From NCBI RefSeq assembly GCF_900109665.1, contig NZ_FOAO01000033.1, positions 1 to 33,582 of the forward strand: a stretch of DNA of 33,582 nucleotides, in the 5' to 3' direction. The stretch is from Blastococcus sp. DSM 46786 (GTDB taxonomy: Bacteria; Actinomycetota; Actinomycetes; Mycobacteriales; Geodermatophilaceae). The notes below the pieces were generated by a model. It made no database searches, was not told the origin of the DNA, and saw only the letters and a program-made list of their open reading frames with translations. Position numbers and translations under genes: made by a program. Shown here piece after piece: positions 7,386 to 15,715 of this stretch (positions are counted from its first letter, which is position 1; each line of letters begins with the position of its first letter).

Positions 7386-8081
7386 GTGACCACCGTCATC
7401 CTGCTGCGGCACGGCCGGAGCACTGCGAACACCGGCGGGGTGCTCGCCGGCTGGACCCCCGGCGTCGAGCTCGACGAGACCGGGCAGGCGCAGGCCCGGG
7501 CGGTGGGGGAGCGGCTGGCGAAGGTGCCGCTGGCCGCCGTCGTCAGCAGCCCGCTGGAGCGGTGCCGGCAGACCGCCGCCGCGGTGCTCGCCGGGCGCGA
7601 CCTGGAGCCGGCGACCGACGACCGGCTGGGCGAGGCCCGCTATGGCGACTGGACCGGCCGGCCGCTCGAGGAGCTGGCCAAGGAGCCGCTGTGGAAGGTG
7701 GTCCAGCAGCACCCCTCGGCCGCCGTCTTCCCGGGGCCGGAAGGGGAGGGGCTCGCCCACACCCAGGCCCGGGCCGTGGCCGCCGTCCGCGAGTGGAACG
7801 CCCGGCTCGGGCCCGACGCGGTGTGGCTGGCCTGCAGCCACGGCGACGTCATCAAGGCCGTGCTCGCCGACGCGCTCGGGCTGCACCTCGACCAGTTCCA
7901 GCGGATCGTCGTCGACCCCGCCTCCCTCTCGGTGGTCAGCTACACCGAGACCCGCCCGTTCGTGGCGCGGATCAACGACACCGGGGGCGACGTCGCCGCG
8001 CTCCTCCCGCCCCCGGGCGAGGGCCGGCGCGGGACCGACTCCGACGCCGTCGTGGGCGGCGGGGCGGGCGCGACCGCCTGA
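7386..8081 (+). CDS. Histidine phosphatase, MSMEG_4193 family (phosphoglycerate mutase-like)
   Basis: 231 aa. GTG at 7386 puts the motif L-L-R-H-G at residues 6-10, the normal position; longer upstream frames lack family sequence. Members of this branch-2 histidine-phosphatase family form a phosphohistidine intermediate. Arg8-His9-Gly10 and the second catalytic histidine His152 (LACSHGD) are visible, as are SSPLERCRQTA and a conserved Glu-rich EARYGDWTGRPLEEL segment. The C-terminal 25 residues are Gly/Pro/Ala-rich. The physiological substrate is unknown; the family name comes from the mycobacterial member found beside DUF3090 and SCO1664 homologues, as here. It probably starts a co-linear group with its own leaderless promoter. 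Confidence 0.92.
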   Translation: MTTVILLRHGRSTANTGGVLAGWTPGVELDETGQAQARAVGERLAKVPLAAVVSSPLERCRQTAAAVLAGRDLEPATDDRLGEARYGDWTGRPLEELAKEPLWKVVQQHPSAAVFPGPEGEGLAHTQARAVAAVREWNARLGPDAVWLACSHGDVIKAVLADALGLHLDQFQRIVVDPASLSVVSYTETRPFVARINDTGGDVAALLPPPGEGRRGTDSDAVVGGGAGATA

Positions 8082-8151
8082 GCACGCCGGGCCCGTCCAG
8101 GAGCCCGCGCCGAGCGCCCGAGGCGTGAGGGGGAGGGGTCCTTCCACCGCG

Positions 8152-8157
8152 TAACCT
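8152..8157 (+). promoter_or_regulatory. -10 box TAACCT, leaderless promoter of the DUF3090 gene
   Basis: TAACCT, six bases, then GTG at 8164. It indicates that the DUF3090 gene has its own start of transcription despite lying only 82 bases after the phosphatase. Confidence 0.55.
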
Positions 8158-8163
8158 GGGCGC

Positions 8164-8715
8164 GTGCCCCGCCAGGTCCATCTCTTCGATCGCCCCAGCC
8201 GGTTCGTCGCAGGGACGGTGGGGCAGCCGGGGGACCGCACGTTCTACCTCCAGGCCACCGACGACACCGGGCGCACCGTCAGCGTCGCGCTGGAGAAGAA
8301 CCAGGTGCAGGTGCTGGCCGAACGGATGAACGACCTGCTCGACGAGATCAGCGGCCGGGCCGGCACGGTCATCCCACCGGAGGCCGACGTGGACGACCTG
8401 GAGCCGCTCTCCGCACCGGTGGACGAGGAGTTCCGGGTCGCCGCCATGGGCCTGGCCTGGGACGGCACCGAGGAGGCCGTCGTCGTCGAGGCGGTGGCTG
8501 CCGGCGAGGAGCCGATCGAGGAGGACGTGATCCTCTCCGACAGCGAGGAGGGGCCCGACGCCCTGCGGGTGACCATCACGCCGATGGCCGCGCGGGCGTT
8601 CGTCGCCCGCGCCCGCCGCGTGGTGGCCGCCGGGCGCCCGTCCTGCCCGCTGTGCTCGCTCCCGCTGGACCCGGTGGGCCACGTGTGCCCGCGGCAGAAC
8701 GGCTACCGCCGCTGA
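8164..8715 (+). CDS. DUF3090 family protein with C-terminal zinc-binding-like tail
   Basis: 183 aa from GTG, starting MPRQVHLFDRPSRFVAGTVGQPGDRTFYLQ in pieces that match the DUF3090 family, a conserved actinobacterial family of unknown function. It contains ALEKNQVQVLAERMNDLLDEI and an acidic middle. The end reads CPLCSLPLDPVGHVCP, a likely zinc-binding site (C-x2-C, then H-x-C), followed by a basic tip. It is probably cytoplasmic. The reading frame overlaps the SCO1664-family start, so the two are likely translated together. No biochemical role should be assumed. Confidence 0.9.
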   Translation: MPRQVHLFDRPSRFVAGTVGQPGDRTFYLQATDDTGRTVSVALEKNQVQVLAERMNDLLDEISGRAGTVIPPEADVDDLEPLSAPVDEEFRVAAMGLAWDGTEEAVVVEAVAAGEEPIEEDVILSDSEEGPDALRVTITPMAARAFVARARRVVAAGRPSCPLCSLPLDPVGHVCPRQNGYRR

Positions 8716-9464
8716 GCGGCGACCCCGCGGAGGACGTCGTCCTCCGGCCGCCCGCCGGTGACGAGGAGGCGCGGCGGCTCCTCGACGAGGGCGAGATCGA
8801 CCTCGAGGGCCGGATGCTCGACGCCTCGAACGTGACCCTGGTCGGCACCATCCGGTGCGGCGACCTGGTCGCCGAGTGCGTCTACAAGCCGGTCGCCGGG
8901 GAGCGGCCGCTGTGGGACTTCCCCGACGGCACGCTCGCCGGCCGGGAGATCTCGGCCTACCTGGTGTCCGAGGCGACCGGCTGGCGGGTCGTCCCGCCCA
9001 CCGTGCTGCGGGAGGGTCCGTTCGGCCCCGGGATGGTGCAGCTGTGGGTGGACGGCGACGAGGACGTCGATCTGGCCGCCTTCGTGCGCCGCGACGACCC
9101 CGCGCTGCGCCGCATGGCCGTGTTCGACGCGGTCGTGAACAACGCCGACCGCAAGGGCGGGCACATCATCCCGATGCCCGGCGGCCACGTGCACGGTGTC
9201 GACCACGGCATCTGCTTCTCCGTGGACCCCAAGCTGCGCACCCTGCTGTGGCGCTGGGCGGGCAAGCCGCTGACCGTCGAGGCGGTCGAGGTGCTGGACC
9301 GGCTCGGCGACGAGCTGCGCGGCGACCTCGGGGAGCAGCTGCACGAGCACCTGACCCGCGCCGAGGTGCGCTGCACCGAGCGGCGGGTGGCCGAGCTGCT
9401 GCGCACCGGCCGCCACCCCGAGCCCAGCGGGGAGTGGCCGGCGCTGCCCTGGCCGCCCTTCTGA
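8685..9464 (+). CDS. SCO1664 family protein (kinase-like fold)
   Basis: About 259 aa. No ATG or GTG follows the DUF3090 stop near the conserved region, so the start is taken as GTG at 8685 (31-base overlap with DUF3090); GTG at 8652 is also possible. Conserved blocks: VYKPVAGERPLWDFPDGTL with a lysine suited to bind ATP; GREISAYLVSEATGW; VFDAVVNNADRKGGH, resembling the N-A-D-R-K-x-G-H catalytic loop of PI3/4-kinase and HipA-like proteins; and HGVDHGICF, which may hold the metal-binding Asp. The family is named after the Streptomyces gene and its substrate is unknown. A link to mycothiol or proteasome functions rests only on neighbourhood. Confidence 0.85.
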   Translation: MPAAERLPPLSGDPAEDVVLRPPAGDEEARRLLDEGEIDLEGRMLDASNVTLVGTIRCGDLVAECVYKPVAGERPLWDFPDGTLAGREISAYLVSEATGWRVVPPTVLREGPFGPGMVQLWVDGDEDVDLAAFVRRDDPALRRMAVFDAVVNNADRKGGHIIPMPGGHVHGVDHGICFSVDPKLRTLLWRWAGKPLTVEAVEVLDRLGDELRGDLGEQLHEHLTRAEVRCTERRVAELLRTGRHPEPSGEWPALPWPPF

Positions 9465-9718
9465 CTGTCGCCCTCCGGGCTCCGACCGCGGCCAGGTGCC
9501 GTCCCGCTCCGCTGAGCCGTTGCCCGGCATCGCCCGGGAGGCCTCCGGCCCCCGCTCACGACGCCGGCCTCGCGGGGCGGCTCCTGTGCCTCCTCGGGGA
9601 GCCTGCGGGCCGCCGGCGCGGCTCGACCCGCGGACGGGTGCCGGCGGGCCCGCTCCAGTGCGACGAACTCGTGGCCATCGGGCGCTGATCACCACGACGT
9701 CGTCGCACTCGCGCCGCA

Positions 9719-9741
9719 GGCACCGGCGTCCTGTCGGTGCC
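9719..9741. terminator. Small hairpin in the gap after the SCO1664-family gene
   Basis: GGCACCG (9719-9725) pairs with CGGTGCC (9735-9741) around a nine-base loop. The 296-base gap between 9464 and 9761 otherwise shows no convincing gene; the hairpin may end upstream transcription. Short stems like this are common in DNA of this composition. Confidence 0.3.
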
Positions 9742-9760
9742 GTGCGCCAGCATCCCGGGC

Positions 9761-10147
9761 ATGCCGCACCGCAGCCGCTTGTCCATCCTGTTGCTCGACC
9801 TCCCGCCGGAGCACCACGCCGCCGGCACCGCCTTCTGGGCCGGCGCCACCGGCCGCCCCGCCCAACCCGATGCCGACGACGCCGGCTGGGCGTCGCTGGG
9901 GTCGTTCGCCGACGGGTGGCACGTGGAGGTCCAGCGGACCGGGGAGGGGACGCCGCCGCGCTGGCACGTCGACGTCGAGACCGACGACATCCCGGCCGAG
10001 GTCGCCCGGCTCGAGGCCCTCGGCGCCACCCTGCACCGCGACATGGGCTCGTTCTGGCAGCTCCTGGACCCGGCCGGGCTGGTGTTCTGCGTCGTCGGCG
10101 TCCAGACCGGTGACGAGTTCGCGCGCCACGCGGTGGCCTGGCCGTGA
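9761..10147 (+). CDS. VOC/glyoxalase-like domain protein
   Basis: 128 aa from ATG at 9761; a GTG at 9737 would add eight residues. The sequence SRLSILLLDLPPEHHAAGTAFW, the beta strands WHVDVETDDIPAEVARLEALGATL and FWQLLDPAGLVFCVV fit a single vicinal-oxygen-chelate module of the glyoxalase-6 type, which usually dimerises to form a metal site. Functions in the superfamily range from dioxygenases to antibiotic-binding proteins, so no substrate is assigned. Its stop overlaps the next start by four bases (GTGA). It interrupts the otherwise conserved SCO1664-mshC neighbourhood and may be accessory. Confidence 0.75.
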   Translation: MPHRSRLSILLLDLPPEHHAAGTAFWAGATGRPAQPDADDAGWASLGSFADGWHVEVQRTGEGTPPRWHVDVETDDIPAEVARLEALGATLHRDMGSFWQLLDPAGLVFCVVGVQTGDEFARHAVAWP

Positions 10148-10479
10148 GCCCGAAGAAGCGCAGCCTCCGCCCGGGTGCCCGCCGACCCGCGCCCCGTGGC
10201 CACGTGTGCCGACCGACAGACCCGCTGTCGATCGTCTCCACGCGCATCCTCGACGGTTCTGAGCCGCTACGTCTGGTGGTCCGCAACGACGACGGCAGCT
10301 GGCAGTTCCTGTGCGGCACTCCGGTCGACGTCGACCACCTCCTGACCACGCACGCCCATCACCTGTTCGACGAGTTCCCTGACGACCTCCGGCCGCTCGC
10401 CGGGCTGCCGGTCGGCCACCTCGCCGAGCGCTACGGGCCCGGCTTCCCCTGGCGGATCGAGCCGTACGAGGAGGAGTGA
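10144..10479 (+). CDS. Small hypothetical protein coupled to the VOC gene
   Basis: 111 aa, GTG start overlapping the VOC stop by four bases. The first 25 residues are basic and Pro-rich. The remainder is a compact domain: LRLVVRNDDGSWQFLCGT, then HLLTTHAHHLFDEFPD and LAGLPVGHLAERYGPGFPWRI. Three histidines in THAHH and two cysteines are notable, but no binding motif is clear. I do not recognise the family. The overlap with the VOC gene and codon usage like its neighbours argue that it is real. Confidence 0.65.
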   Translation: MSPKKRSLRPGARRPAPRGHVCRPTDPLSIVSTRILDGSEPLRLVVRNDDGSWQFLCGTPVDVDHLLTTHAHHLFDEFPDDLRPLAGLPVGHLAERYGPGFPWRIEPYEEE

Positions 10480-10516
10480 CACCGCACCCGCCCGTGCGCC
10501 GTCGTGGGCCGGCCCC

Positions 10517-11233
10517 TCACTCCAGGCGGACGAGGTCGATCATCGCGGCCGCCTGGAGGCCGTCGCCGTCGACGGTGAGCACCTCCAGCGGCACCCGCCG
10601 CCACACGGCCAGGAGCAGGTCGCCGGCGGTCCCGGTGAGCGCGGCGATCGGGAAGGGCTTCGTGCCGGGGAAGAGGGTGCGCTCGGCGTCGGCGTCCACC
10701 GCGTGCAGGACCACCGGGTGCGCGTGCTCGGGCGGACCGTCGGGGAGGGTGCCGGGCACCATGACCTCCAGCCACTCGTCCAGGCCGTCCAGCGCCACAG
10801 CGGTCGGGACGGGGCGCACGTCGCCGAGCACCTGCTCGACGTCGACGGTGTGCACGGTGGCCTCCTGGAGCTGCCGGCGCAGGACGAAGGCCACGTCCTT
10901 CCGCGGCGCCCACGTCCACACCCGGTCCGCCGGGTCGGCCCCCACCAGCGCCGTCTCCAGCTCCGCGCTCCGCGCGATGACGTAGCCCAGCAGTTCGTCG
11001 TCGGCGTGCCGTTCCGGCTCGACGTAGGCGGACGGGTCCTGGGCGCGGGTGCGCACCACCCAGGCCCAGAAGTGCTGCACCTCGGCCAGGTGCCACACCA
11101 GGTCGGCGAGCGTCCAGTCCGGGCAGCCGGGCACGCGAGCGCGCCAGCCGTGCGCGAGCACGGCCTCCGCGGCGGCGTCGGCGAACCGGGCGTCGACGCG
11201 CCGCAGCGCCGGGAGGTATTCGGAAAGCTGCAT
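10517..11233 (-). CDS. Maleylpyruvate isomerase-fold (DinB/MDMPI) mycothiol-dependent-type protein
   Basis: 238 aa from ATG at 11233, with a GAGGAGG ribosome-binding site a few bases upstream. The N-terminal four-helix DinB/MDMPI domain shows PGCPDWTLADLVWHLAEVQHFWAWV with the conserved metal-ligand histidine, and RRQLQEATVHTVDVE with the E-x3-H pair that completes the metal site in this fold. A C-terminal SCP2-like domain (about 150-238) ends VLTVDGDGLQAAAMIDLVRL. Relatives use mycothiol as cofactor for isomerisation or S-transfer, so its position back to back with mshC, the mycothiol ligase, is suggestive. The specific reaction is unknown. Confidence 0.83.
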   Translation of the reverse strand: MQLSEYLPALRRVDARFADAAAEAVLAHGWRARVPGCPDWTLADLVWHLAEVQHFWAWVVRTRAQDPSAYVEPERHADDELLGYVIARSAELETALVGADPADRVWTWAPRKDVAFVLRRQLQEATVHTVDVEQVLGDVRPVPTAVALDGLDEWLEVMVPGTLPDGPPEHAHPVVLHAVDADAERTLFPGTKPFPIAALTGTAGDLLLAVWRRVPLEVLTVDGDGLQAAAMIDLVRLE

Positions 11234-11327
11234 CGCTCCTCCTCGTGGGCCGGGTGCGAGCGCCCCGTGTCCCTCCGACGTGATGACCCGCACGGACGTG
11301 CGGGCAGGTGCCGTCGGACCACGCCTC

Positions 11328-11333
11328 TAGGCT
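11328..11333 (+). promoter_or_regulatory. -10 box TAGGCT, leaderless promoter of mshC
   Basis: TAGGCT, six bases, then the GTG of mshC at 11340. No Shine-Dalgarno sequence lies between them. The 106-base region 11234-11339 also serves the divergent gene. Confidence 0.6.
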
Positions 11334-11339
11334 CGTGCC

Positions 11340-12590
11340 GTGCTCTCCTGGCCCGCCCCGCTGCTGCCGACCCTGCCCGGCACCGGCCCCGTCCTCAAGG
11401 TCTACGACACCGCCCGCGGCGAGATCGTCGCGACGACGCCGGACCGGACGGCGCGGATGTACGTCTGCGGCATCACCCCGTACGACGCGACGCACCTCGG
11501 TCACGCCGCCACCTACCTGGCGTTCGACCTGGTCAACCGGGTGTGGCGCGACGCCGGCCACGCGGTCCACTACGTGCAGAACGTCACCGACATCGACGAC
11601 CCGCTGCTCGAGCGCGCCGAGCGCGACGGCGAGGACTGGATCGTCCTGGCGATGCGCGAGACGGCCCTGTTCCGGGAGGACATGACGGCGCTGCGCGTCC
11701 TGCCGCCCGAGGACTACGTGGGTGCGGTCGAGGCGATCCCGCGCATCGTGGCGCACGTCGAGCGGCTGCTCGACGACGGGCTGGCCTACGTGCTCGACGA
11801 CGGCACCGGCGACGTCTACCACGACGTCGCGCAGGCGCCCGGGTTCGGCTCGGAGTCCGGCTACGACGAGCGAACGATGCTGACGTTCTTCGCCGAACGC
11901 GGCGGCGACCCCGACCGTCAGGGCAAGCGCAACCGCCTCGACCCGATGCTCTGGCGCGGTGAGCGCCCCGGGGAACCGGCCTGGCCCGGCCCGCGGGGCA
12001 CGCGGGGCCGGCCGGGCTGGCACGTCGAGTGCGCCACCATCGCGCTGGACACCATCGGCATGGGCTTCGACGTCCAGGGCGGCGGCAGCGACCTGGTCTT
12101 CCCGCACCACGAGTACTCCGCGGTGCACGCCGAGGCCCTCACCGCCACCAAGCCGTTCGCCCGGGCCTACGTGCACGCGGCGATGATCGGCCTGGACGGC
12201 GAGAAGATGAGCAAGAGCCGCGGCAACCTGGTCTTCGTCTCCCGGCTGCGCGGCGAGGGCGTCGACCCGATGGCGATCCGGCTGGCCCTGCTCTCGGGGC
12301 ACTACCGCACCGACCGCGCGTGGACCGGCGACCTGCTCACCGCGGCGCAGGAGCGGCTGGCCACCTGGCGGCGGGCCGTCGGGCGCGAGGTCGGTGCCCC
12401 CGCCGGCCCGGTGCTGCACGGGCTGCGCGAGCGCCTCACCGACGACCTCGACAGCCCGGGCGCGATCGCGCTGGTCGACGCCTGGGCCGAGCGCACCCTG
12501 GCCGGCGGTGAGGACCTCGAGGAGCACGCGCCGCAGGTGGTCTGCGACGCCGTGGACGCGCTCCTGGGCGTGGACCTGCAGGTCGGCTGA
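11340..12590 (+). CDS. mshC: Cysteine:1D-myo-inosityl-2-amino-2-deoxy-glucopyranoside ligase MshC
   Basis: 416 aa, GTG start. MshC is the ATP-dependent ligase that joins cysteine to GlcN-inositol in mycothiol synthesis, the main actinobacterial low-molecular-weight thiol. It is related to cysteinyl-tRNA synthetase. Visible: Cys43 in [16 protein letters not shown] (zinc ligand and start of the HIGH region, HLGH at 52-55), [22 protein letters not shown] and FPHHEYS (further zinc and substrate residues), and KMSKS at 289-293. It lacks the long C-terminal anticodon-binding domain of CysRS, and its length is normal for MshC. The stop and the next ATG share one base (TGATG), so the HD protein downstream is coupled to it. 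Confidence 0.97.
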   Translation: MLSWPAPLLPTLPGTGPVLKVYDTARGEIVATTPDRTARMYVCGITPYDATHLGHAATYLAFDLVNRVWRDAGHAVHYVQNVTDIDDPLLERAERDGEDWIVLAMRETALFREDMTALRVLPPEDYVGAVEAIPRIVAHVERLLDDGLAYVLDDGTGDVYHDVAQAPGFGSESGYDERTMLTFFAERGGDPDRQGKRNRLDPMLWRGERPGEPAWPGPRGTRGRPGWHVECATIALDTIGMGFDVQGGGSDLVFPHHEYSAVHAEALTATKPFARAYVHAAMIGLDGEKMSKSRGNLVFVSRLRGEGVDPMAIRLALLSGHYRTDRAWTGDLLTAAQERLATWRRAVGREVGAPAGPVLHGLRERLTDDLDSPGAIALVDAWAERTLAGGEDLEEHAPQVVCDAVDALLGVDLQVG

Positions 12591-13633
12591 TGACCAGCGC
12601 CCCCGCCGGCTCCTTCCGGCTGACCGACCGGGCGGCCCGCGAGCGGGCCGAGGAGCAGCTCGCGCCCGCCGCGACGCGGGCGGCCGGTACCCGGGGGCGG
12701 GCCCGCCCGGAGCCGGAGGACGGGCTGCGCACCGCGTTCGAGCGCGACCGCGACCGCATCCTGCACGCCAAGGCGTTCCGCCGGCTCAAGCACAAGACGC
12801 AGGTCTTCCTCCACCCCGACGGCGACCACTTCGTCACCCGGCTCACGCACACGCTGCAGGTGACGCAGGTGGCCCGCTCGCTGGGCCGGGCGCTGGGGCT
12901 CAACGAGACGCTCGCCGAGGCGATCGCCCTGGGGCACGACGTCGGGCACTCGCCGTTCGGGCACATCGGCGAGGAGGCGTTCGACCCCTACGTGCCCGGC
13001 GGGTGGCACCACGCCGCGCAGGGGGTGCGGATCGTCGAGGTGCTGGAGGACCTCAACCTGACGTGGGAGGTGCGCGACGGGATCCGGGCGCACAGCTGGA
13101 AGATCGACCCGCCGCCGGACACCCGCGAGGCGGAGTGCGTGCGGTACGCCGACCGGATCGGCTACCTGTCCCACGACGCCCTGGACGCCGTCCGGGCCGG
13201 GGTGATCCGGGTCGCGGACCTGCCTTCCCGGGCGCTGGCCGTCTTCGGGCAGCCCGGCAGCGAGATGGTCGGGTCGATGATCGACGCGGTCGTGGAGGGG
13301 GCGCTGGCCGACGGCGGCCGTGTCGTCATGGCGCCGGAGCCGCTGGCGGCGATGCACGAGCTGCGCAGCTTCATGTTCGCGCGCGTGTACGCCTCCGACG
13401 TCGCCGCGGGGCAGAAGCACCTCGCGATCGACGTCATCCGCCGGCTGGTCGACCACCACCTGGCCCACCCCGAGCTGATCCCGGCCAGCTACCGCGACAC
13501 CGAGGCCGAGCCGCTCACCCAGGTCGTGGACTACGTCTCGGGGATGACCGACCGGTTCGCCCTGGCCACCCACGACCGACTGTTCGACGCCGACGCGTCC
13601 GCGCAGATGCGCCCGCTGCTCACCGAACGCTGA
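12590..13633 (+). CDS. dGTPase-like HD-domain triphosphohydrolase
   Basis: 347 aa from ATG overlapping the mshC stop by one base. The HD-superfamily metal site is clear: His87 in TRLTHTLQV, His116-Asp117 in ALGHDVGHSPFGH, and the later Asp in VRYADRIGYLSHDA. The segment RTAFERDRDRILHAKAFRRLKHKTQVF is typical of deoxyguanosinetriphosphate triphosphohydrolases, which cleave dNTPs to deoxynucleosides and triphosphate. It is shorter than E. coli Dgt (about 500 aa) and resembles the shorter dGTPase-like group. Actinobacteria usually carry another dgt near dnaG, so this may be a second, specialised copy. A role in nucleotide-pool control is inferred; a link to mycothiol is suggested only by the tight junction. 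Confidence 0.88.
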   Translation: MTSAPAGSFRLTDRAARERAEEQLAPAATRAAGTRGRARPEPEDGLRTAFERDRDRILHAKAFRRLKHKTQVFLHPDGDHFVTRLTHTLQVTQVARSLGRALGLNETLAEAIALGHDVGHSPFGHIGEEAFDPYVPGGWHHAAQGVRIVEVLEDLNLTWEVRDGIRAHSWKIDPPPDTREAECVRYADRIGYLSHDALDAVRAGVIRVADLPSRALAVFGQPGSEMVGSMIDAVVEGALADGGRVVMAPEPLAAMHELRSFMFARVYASDVAAGQKHLAIDVIRRLVDHHLAHPELIPASYRDTEAEPLTQVVDYVSGMTDRFALATHDRLFDADASAQMRPLLTER

Positions 13634-13636
13634 CGG

Positions 13637-13672
13637 CCGGCCGACCAGGTCCCCGCGGCAAGGGTCGGCCGG
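13637..13672. terminator. Hairpin between the HD-domain gene and the SARP gene
   Basis: CCGGCCGACC (13637-13646) pairs with GGTCGGCCGG (13663-13672) around a 16-base loop, just after the HD-domain stop and between convergent genes. There is no U-tract. Confidence 0.6.
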
Positions 13673-13765
13673 TGGTCGTCTCACCGCCGCCGAGAGAGCC
13701 CTCGGCCGACGGTCGATGTCGTGCCGGCCGGGATGCTGGGTCCCGCACGGACGACCGCGCCGACC

Positions 13766-15604
13766 TCACGGCGCGACAGGGACAGTCGGACGTGCGCGAT
13801 GCCGGGCCGCTGCCATGGCCTCGTGCCGCGTGATCAGGGCGTGGAGCGCGGGATCGTCGAGTTGGGAGGCCACCGCCCGGGCCGCCGCCACCCCGTTGCG
13901 CGCGCCCGCCTGCGCCCGATGCAGGTGCGCCCGGGCCAGCAGGGGACGCATGCTGCCGCGCGCGGCGATCGCGGTCAGCCGGTCGATCCTCGCCAAGGCC
14001 GCCCGCCCGGCGTCAGGGGCGGCGGCGCAGGCGGCCTCCAGGAGCCGGGCGTAGGGCCAGAGGTACCACGGCGCAGGGGCCAGCCCCCGGTCGCACCAGC
14101 GCTGGGCCCGGGGCCGGTCGCCCTCGACCAGAGCGAGCCGGGCCTGACCGTGGGCGACCGTCGCCATCCAGCAGTGGTCATCGCTCTCCGTCGCCAGGAC
14201 CCAGGCGTGATCGAGCAGGTCGCGCGCCGTCCCACGGTCCCCTAGCCCGATCGCCGCCTCCGCCCGGAACGCCTCCGGCCACGGTTGGAACGCCGTCCAC
14301 GCGTCCTGGGATACGAGCTGCAGAGCGGTGTCCAGGACGGGCACGGCGAGGGCGTGCTCGGCGCGCAGCGTGTGGATCCGCCCCACCATCGCCAGCGACC
14401 ACGCCTGCTGGCGGGTGTCGCCCGCCCGGACGGCGCGTCCCACGGATTCGTCCAGGCACCGGAGGGCGCCGTCGTACTCCCCGCCGTCAGTGAGGCACAT
14501 GCCGCGCACCCCGAGCGTCCGGGCGGTCTCGCCGTCCTCGTCGGTGGCACGCTGCGCCTCGTCCAACCACACCAGGGCGCGGTCGTGCTGCCCCCGCTGC
14601 ACGCCCAGGAAGCCCAGCTCCCGGCAGGCCGCGGCGACGAGCCCTTCGGCCTGCGCCGTGCGCGCGAGGGCCGCGGCTGCATGCAGGAGCGAGCGCACCT
14701 CGGTGCCCCGTTCGCCCGCGCCGTGGACCCGAGCACTCGCGAGAGCCAGGAAGGCACCGGCCCGTAGCGCGGGCGCACCGACCCCGACCGCCACGTCGGC
14801 GGCCCGCTGGAGCTGGTCGAGACCACGGTCCACGGCGCCGGCTCTCATCGATGCCTGGCCGGCGTCGAGGTAGGAGCGCACGGCCGCGACGCCGGCCACT
14901 GGGAGCTGCCCCGAGCACGGCGGCCTGGTGGCCGCGAGGATCTCGGCCGGCGGGGCGCAGCCGAGCTCGCGGCGGAACAGCCGGACGCACCGGACGGCCT
15001 GGCGGCGGGCGCCTACGTGATCTCCGGCCGCACCGAGGCTCCGCACCAGGATCGCGTGGTGCCCGGGATCGAGCGGGTCCATCGCCACGGCTCGTGCGGC
15101 CAGCTGTGCTGCCGTCCCCGCCGAGCCCCGGGCGAGCTGGTCGAGGGCGCATTCCACCAGGACGGCCTCCGCGCAGCTGCGGATCCTGCACCGTTCCGCC
15201 GAGAGCCACGCGTCGAACCCGGGGGCGGTCGGCAGGCTCAGCCCCTCCAGGAGCTCCCGGCCGAACCCCGCCAGCTCCACCGCCTGCGCGCAGCCGCCGT
15301 CGGTGAGTTGCCGGACGTCGACGCTGCTGCCGGGCGCCAGCTGCAGGCAGAGCGGATCGCCGTCGAGCGACGCGGCTGCACGCAGGACCCGCCGGAGCTC
15401 GCTGATGTTCCAGCGCAGGGCGCCCGGAGGGTCCTGGGCTTCGGCGAAGAGCAGGTCCACCAGGGTGCGGCGCGGGACCGGGCGGTCGCTCAGGGCGAGG
15501 TGGGCCAGCAGGGCCCAGGCCTTGTTGCCCCGCGGCGGGTCGACCGGGACGCCGTCCAGGAGGACCTTCGGCCGTCCCAGGAGGGCCACCGCGACCACGG
15601 TCAT
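13766..15604 (-). CDS. SARP/BTAD-family transcriptional regulator with TPR-like C-terminus
   Basis: 612 aa from ATG at 15604, with GGAGG upstream. Residues 1-90 form an OmpR-type winged helix (VALLGRPKVLLDGVPV... KAWALLAHLALSDRPVPRRTLVDLLF... LRWNISELRRVL). Residues of about 95-235 are a bacterial transcriptional activator domain (LARGSAGTAAQLAARAVAMDPLDPGHH). From about 250 to the end lie alpha-helical TPR-like repeats rich in Ala, Arg and Leu. There is no NB-ARC P-loop, so it differs from AfsR. SARPs activate secondary-metabolite or stress genes. It lies 111 bases downstream of the tautomerase on the same strand and may be co-expressed with it. No biosynthetic cluster is in the window. Confidence 0.85.
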   Translation of the reverse strand: MTVVAVALLGRPKVLLDGVPVDPPRGNKAWALLAHLALSDRPVPRRTLVDLLFAEAQDPPGALRWNISELRRVLRAAASLDGDPLCLQLAPGSSVDVRQLTDGGCAQAVELAGFGRELLEGLSLPTAPGFDAWLSAERCRIRSCAEAVLVECALDQLARGSAGTAAQLAARAVAMDPLDPGHHAILVRSLGAAGDHVGARRQAVRCVRLFRRELGCAPPAEILAATRPPCSGQLPVAGVAAVRSYLDAGQASMRAGAVDRGLDQLQRAADVAVGVGAPALRAGAFLALASARVHGAGERGTEVRSLLHAAAALARTAQAEGLVAAACRELGFLGVQRGQHDRALVWLDEAQRATDEDGETARTLGVRGMCLTDGGEYDGALRCLDESVGRAVRAGDTRQQAWSLAMVGRIHTLRAEHALAVPVLDTALQLVSQDAWTAFQPWPEAFRAEAAIGLGDRGTARDLLDHAWVLATESDDHCWMATVAHGQARLALVEGDRPRAQRWCDRGLAPAPWYLWPYARLLEAACAAAPDAGRAALARIDRLTAIAARGSMRPLLARAHLHRAQAGARNGVAAARAVASQLDDPALHALITRHEAMAAARHRARPTVPVAP

Positions 15605-15682
15605 GGCCTCGCCTCCTCCGACACCGGAACGGTAGCGGCGACGGCGCCGACGAGCGGGTGCCGGCGAGCGGGCCGGGGCGGC

Positions 15683-15709
15683 GGCAGCGGTGGACCCGTC
15701 ACCGCCGCC
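15683..15709 (-). terminator. Hairpin between the tautomerase and SARP genes
   Basis: GGC-A-GCGGTG pairs with CACCGC-C-GCC (one mismatch) around a seven-base loop, soon after the tautomerase stop. It could attenuate read-through into the SARP gene. Confidence 0.35.
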
Positions 15710-15715
15710 GTGGCG

